9,183 nucleotides of DNA. Origin: Bacteroidota bacterium. GTDB taxonomy: Bacteria; Bacteroidota; Ignavibacteria; Ignavibacteriales; Ignavibacteriaceae. Location: positions 1 to 9,183 of the forward strand of contig JAJYCM010000093.1 in NCBI GenBank assembly GCA_021778375.1. Reading direction: 5' to 3'. This document shows positions 6,803 through 9,183 of the stretch, piece after piece. The position numbers and the translations under genes are program-made. The notes beneath the pieces were generated by a model. That model searched no databases. It was not told where the DNA came from and worked only from the letters and a program-made list of their open reading frames with translations. How positions within the stretch are numbered: position 1 is the stretch's first letter; every line of letters begins with the position of its first letter.

Positions 6803-7852
6803 ATGCAAGAATTTCTAAACAGATCGTATTTTGGAAATACGATCTTTCATTATTTAACCTTCCTGATAGTTTTCCTTTTTGGAATTTTAATAATTTACAT
6901 TTTAAAGAAAATTGTTCTTAACAGAATTAAATCATGGACGGAAAAAACTAACACTACCTTACAGCTGCCATTAGTTAAAGGGATACAAAAATTAGTTATT
7001 CCTTTTCTTTATTATATAGCATTTTATTCTGCGTTCAAAACATTACAATTAAACCGGGACTTTATACATGCGTTTGATGTTATTTCTACAATTATCTTAA
7101 CCTTCCTGATTATCAAATTAATTATCGCCTCGCTTCAATATTTTTTTTCTACTTATCTTAATCGGCAAGAAGGCGGCGCCGAAAAGTTTAAGCAGCTTAA
7201 AGGAATATCATCGCTAATTTCTTTTTTGGTCTGGGTAATAGGATTTGTTTTTCTTTTAGATAATCTGGGATTTAAAGTATCCGCGGTAGTTACCGGATTG
7301 GGCATCGGCGGCATAGCAATAGCGTTAGCCTCCCAAGCCGTGCTGAAAGATCTGTTCAGCTATCTTGTAATATTTTTTGATCGTCCCTTTGAAATTGGAG
7401 ATGCAATAACTGTCGGTGATAAGACCGGGACTGTTGAGCGGATCGGAATTAAAACTACACGTCTGCGAGGTCTCGGCGGAGAGCAATTAATATTCTCTAA
7501 TACTGACCTTACCGATTCGCGCATTCACAATTACAAAAGAATGGAAAAACGCAGAGTAGTGCTTAGTCTTGGGGTAACTTATCAAACTTCAGTGGAAGAA
7601 TTGAAAGAAATTCCGGCAATTGTTAAAAGAATAATTGAAGCCCAGCCAGAAATTACTTTTGATAGAGGGCATTTTACAACACTAGGAAACTCAAGTTTGA
7701 ATTTTGAAGTAGTTTATTATGTGAATAGTTCTGATTACACAAAATTTATGGATGCGCAACAAGCGATTAACTTGAAAATATTTGATGAGTTTAATACCAG
7801 GAAAATAGAATTTGCTTATCCGACACAAACCCTTTTTCTTAGCAAAGGATGA
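6803..7852 (+). CDS. MscS-family mechanosensitive ion channel
   Basis: An inner-membrane channel of the small-conductance mechanosensitive family, which opens under membrane tension to release solutes in hypo-osmotic shock. It has 349 residues, somewhat longer than E. coli MscS (286). Hydrophobic segments are at about 14-36, 63-83, 92-114 and 132-154, followed by the Gly/Ala-rich pore helix (about 158-190: VVTGLGIGGIAIALASQAV). The MscS beta domain starts with FFDRPFEIGDAITV (191-204) and continues with GTVERIGIKTTRLR (209-222) and IFSNTDL (230-236). The end FAYPTQTLFL is the conserved C-terminal edge of the family. The extra N-terminal helix relative to E. coli MscS is common in larger homologues. 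A perfect hairpin lies within codons 7-15. Gating and conductance cannot be inferred. Confidence 0.93.
   Translation: MQEFLNRSYFGNTIFHYLTFLIVFLFGILIIYILKKIVLNRIKSWTEKTNTTLQLPLVKGIQKLVIPFLYYIAFYSAFKTLQLNRDFIHAFDVISTIILTFLIIKLIIASLQYFFSTYLNRQEGGAEKFKQLKGISSLISFLVWVIGFVFLLDNLGFKVSAVVTGLGIGGIAIALASQAVLKDLFSYLVIFFDRPFEIGDAITVGDKTGTVERIGIKTTRLRGLGGEQLIFSNTDLTDSRIHNYKRMEKRRVVLSLGVTYQTSVEELKEIPAIVKRIIEAQPEITFDRGHFTTLGNSSLNFEVVYYVNSSDYTKFMDAQQAINLKIFDEFNTRKIEFAYPTQTLFLSKG
6821..6845 (+). repeat. Perfect 11-bp inverted repeat with a 3-nt loop at the start of the channel gene
   Basis: The left arm AGATCGTATTT (6821-6831), loop TGG and right arm AAATACGATCT (6835-6845) pair without a mismatch. The arms lie within codons 7-15 of the MscS-family gene, starting 18 nt after its ATG, just beyond where an initiating ribosome covers the message. 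No T-run follows, so a standard terminator is unlikely. It could be an mRNA structure affecting initiation, a protein-binding dyad, or chance. Confidence 0.6.
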
Positions 7853-7863
7853 TATAATTAATG

Positions 7864-8757
7864 TTATGATAAAATATCTTTTTGTATATATTTATCATAT
7901 AAAAAATCATTCTCGGGAAGAGCCCCATTCACCATTATAATTTTTCCGGCAAACTCAGAGGCAAGTTTATTTGTTTTTTCTAAGCCCCATCTATTCAAGT
8001 AACCAAGGCATAGCATTGCCGCATAAGCATCACCAGCGCCCACAGTATCCACTACGTTTTCAACTACACCCTTGTAATGATTCATTATTCCATCTTTATA
8101 AAGCATTGCACCCTCTTCACCTTGAGTAATGCATACCAAATCGATTTCAAAATATTCTGAAAGAATTTTTGCCAATTGAAATTCATCGGCTTTATTTATC
8201 AAAAGTAGATTACGAACAATTCGTAATTCATCGCTGTTTAGTTTTAATACATTAGCCGCGCTAAGAGACGATTTAATTATTTCCGCATTATAAAAATTTT
8301 GACGAAGATTCAAATCACAGAAATATTTTATTTTTTTACCAAAAAAAGAGTTTAGAGTCTTTCTTGACTGCTCCCCTCTTTGGGCCAACGTCCCAAAATA
8401 TAGACAATCGGTTTCTTCTTCGATAAGACTAGTAAGAATTTGTATATTTTCTATAAAGTCATAAGATCGGTTTAACGAAATATCCCAGTGAGGAACTTTA
8501 TTCTCGTCAAGGTTAGCGTTCGCGGATCCGGTTAGGTGTTCGTTATCAATCTGGAGATACTTAGTGGGCATACCGTGATTTATCATTAAGTTCACTATCT
8601 CATTGCCAGCTTGATCGTTACCAATTCTGCTTATAAAATTTCCGTATCCTGTTAATTTCTTAATATGATAAATAAAATTAAACGGAGCCCCTCCGAGTTT
8701 TTTATATTCCGGATAAACGTCAAACAAGATTTCACCGAACGAAGTTATATTTTTCAT
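7864..8757 (-). CDS. PfkB/ribokinase-family carbohydrate kinase, fructokinase-like
   Basis: A cytoplasmic ATP-dependent sugar kinase of 297 residues, a normal length for the family. The first PfkB region reads KLGGAPFNF (20-28) with sugar-binding glycines G22-G23, followed by RIGND (44-48). Further landmarks are DLNLRQNFY (148-156), KLNSDEL (172-178), ITQGEEGAMLY (210-220) and the second signature DTVGAGDAY (237-245), where D243 is the expected catalytic base and GAG forms the anion hole. The GGAPFN and D-x-N-x-R pattern resembles fructokinases more than ribokinase or adenosine kinase, but substrate choice within this family is hard to assign. The ATG follows the stop of the upstream membrane-protein gene by 11 nt, without a Shine-Dalgarno, suggesting one - strand operon. 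Its 3' end faces the channel gene across only 11 bp. Confidence 0.9.
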   Translation of the reverse strand: MKNITSFGEILFDVYPEYKKLGGAPFNFIYHIKKLTGYGNFISRIGNDQAGNEIVNLMINHGMPTKYLQIDNEHLTGSANANLDENKVPHWDISLNRSYDFIENIQILTSLIEEETDCLYFGTLAQRGEQSRKTLNSFFGKKIKYFCDLNLRQNFYNAEIIKSSLSAANVLKLNSDELRIVRNLLLINKADEFQLAKILSEYFEIDLVCITQGEEGAMLYKDGIMNHYKGVVENVVDTVGAGDAYAAMLCLGYLNRWGLEKTNKLASEFAGKIIMVNGALPENDFLYDKYIQKDILS

Positions 8758-8768
8758 TTAGATTTATT

Positions 8769-9183
8769 TCAATAGATAAAAAATATCACGATGCAGACAA
8801 CAATGACCGTTAGTGTTAGTCTAGAAGAAAAGTCTCTATACCGACTTTTGATTGCGCCCCAAATTTTAGCGACAATAATCATTGCGATTGCAAGTGCAAT
8901 TGTGAATAAAACAGCTTGCAAGACGTTAAAAGTTCCACCATAAATCGAGGCAATATTTTGACCGTTTAAAACATGACGGTAGAGGATTTGTAGATGAAGC
9001 CAGTAAACCAATAATGATTCTCTTCCTATATCAAGAACAAATGAAGTTCTTGTTTGGCGTTTCTCAGCATAATACCAGCATAATCCCAGCAGAAATAAAA
9101 CATAGCCAAGTCTTTGAAAGAAGAAAGCCGGATGCGGTTTAACGGAAATTGCGTCTAATTTAAAAATTTCATATAAGAAAAAA
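8769..9183 (-). CDS. Multi-pass membrane protein, probable HGSNAT/DUF1624-type acyltransferase (C-terminal part)
   Basis: The frame runs open from the right edge to a TGA at 8769-8771 and gives 137 visible residues; the start is outside the window. Visible features are a helix around residues 24-38 (RLGYVLFLLGLCWYY), the motif IGRESLLVYWLHL (52-64) leading into a further helix, a long hydrophobic segment around 86-108 and a final one at 123-137, ending almost flush with the membrane. The G-R-x-S-L-x-x-Y-x-x-H pattern near the C-terminus resembles membrane acyltransferases of the heparan-alpha-glucosaminide N-acetyltransferase/DUF1624 group, which move acetyl groups across membranes onto sugars. 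A shorter reading from TTG 9011 is an internal artefact. It lies 11 nt upstream of the sugar kinase. Family assignment is moderate; substrate is unknown. Confidence 0.65.
   Translation of the reverse strand, partial: FFLYEIFKLDAISVKPHPAFFFQRLGYVLFLLGLCWYYAEKRQTRTSFVLDIGRESLLVYWLHLQILYRHVLNGQNIASIYGGTFNVLQAVLFTIALAIAMIIVAKIWGAIKSRYRDFSSRLTLTVIVVCIVIFFIY

Noticed and set aside
7850..7877. Possible bidirectional terminator between the convergent channel and kinase genes
   Set aside because: Only a 5-bp GATAT/ATATC match is found around a long unpaired AT-rich loop; no GC stem with a T-run is visible.
8769..9011. A small 80-residue membrane protein starting at TTG 9011 on the - strand
   Set aside because: The frame stays open to the window edge, and the motif IGRESLLVYWLHL crosses the TTG, so this is the end of a longer gene.

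Overview
This AT-rich window has tightly packed genes. It holds most of a histidine biosynthesis operon on the + strand, two further + strand genes, and a convergent - strand pair that runs off the right edge. The gene order hisG-D-C-B-H-A-F-IE fits the Bacteroidetes/Chlorobi/Ignavibacteria superphylum. So do the long-form HisG with its C-terminal regulatory domain, the fused HisIE, the 'bifunctional-type' IGPD domain in HisB and the many starts without a Shine-Dalgarno. That lineage is inferred from layout and protein style, not from a database search. Every complete gene is open and intact.

Layout: 1-434 is the 3' end of hisG. Then come hisD (431-1717), hisC (1722-2774), hisB (2788-3681), hisH (3678-4262), hisA (4259-4978), hisF (4968-5723) and hisIE (5736-6350). 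Four junctions overlap (three ATGA overlaps of 4 nt and one of 11 nt), and the other gaps are 4-13 nt, so this is one transcription unit with coupled translation. Next on the same strand are a hotdog-fold acyl thioesterase (6371-6778) and an MscS-type mechanosensitive channel (6803-7852). Convergent to these lie a PfkB/ribokinase-family sugar kinase (7864-8757) and, upstream of it on the - strand, the C-terminal part of a multi-pass membrane protein resembling the HGSNAT/DUF1624 acyltransferase family (8769 to beyond 9183). No stretch over 300 bases is free of genes. No RNA gene, CRISPR array or mobile element was seen.

How the genes work together: HisG, HisIE, HisA, HisH/HisF, HisB, HisC and HisD supply every step from PRPP/ATP to histidine except one, the dephosphorylation of histidinol phosphate. 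The most interesting point is linked to that gap. HisB has about 105 residues in front of its IGPD domain where bifunctional HisB proteins carry a HAD phosphatase of about 165 residues. Landmarks of that phosphatase can still be followed, but its catalytic motifs are gone, so it looks like a dead, shrunken phosphatase domain. The phosphatase step must then be done by a gene outside this window. A second curiosity is a perfect 11-bp hairpin inside the mscS coding sequence, 18 nt after its start codon.
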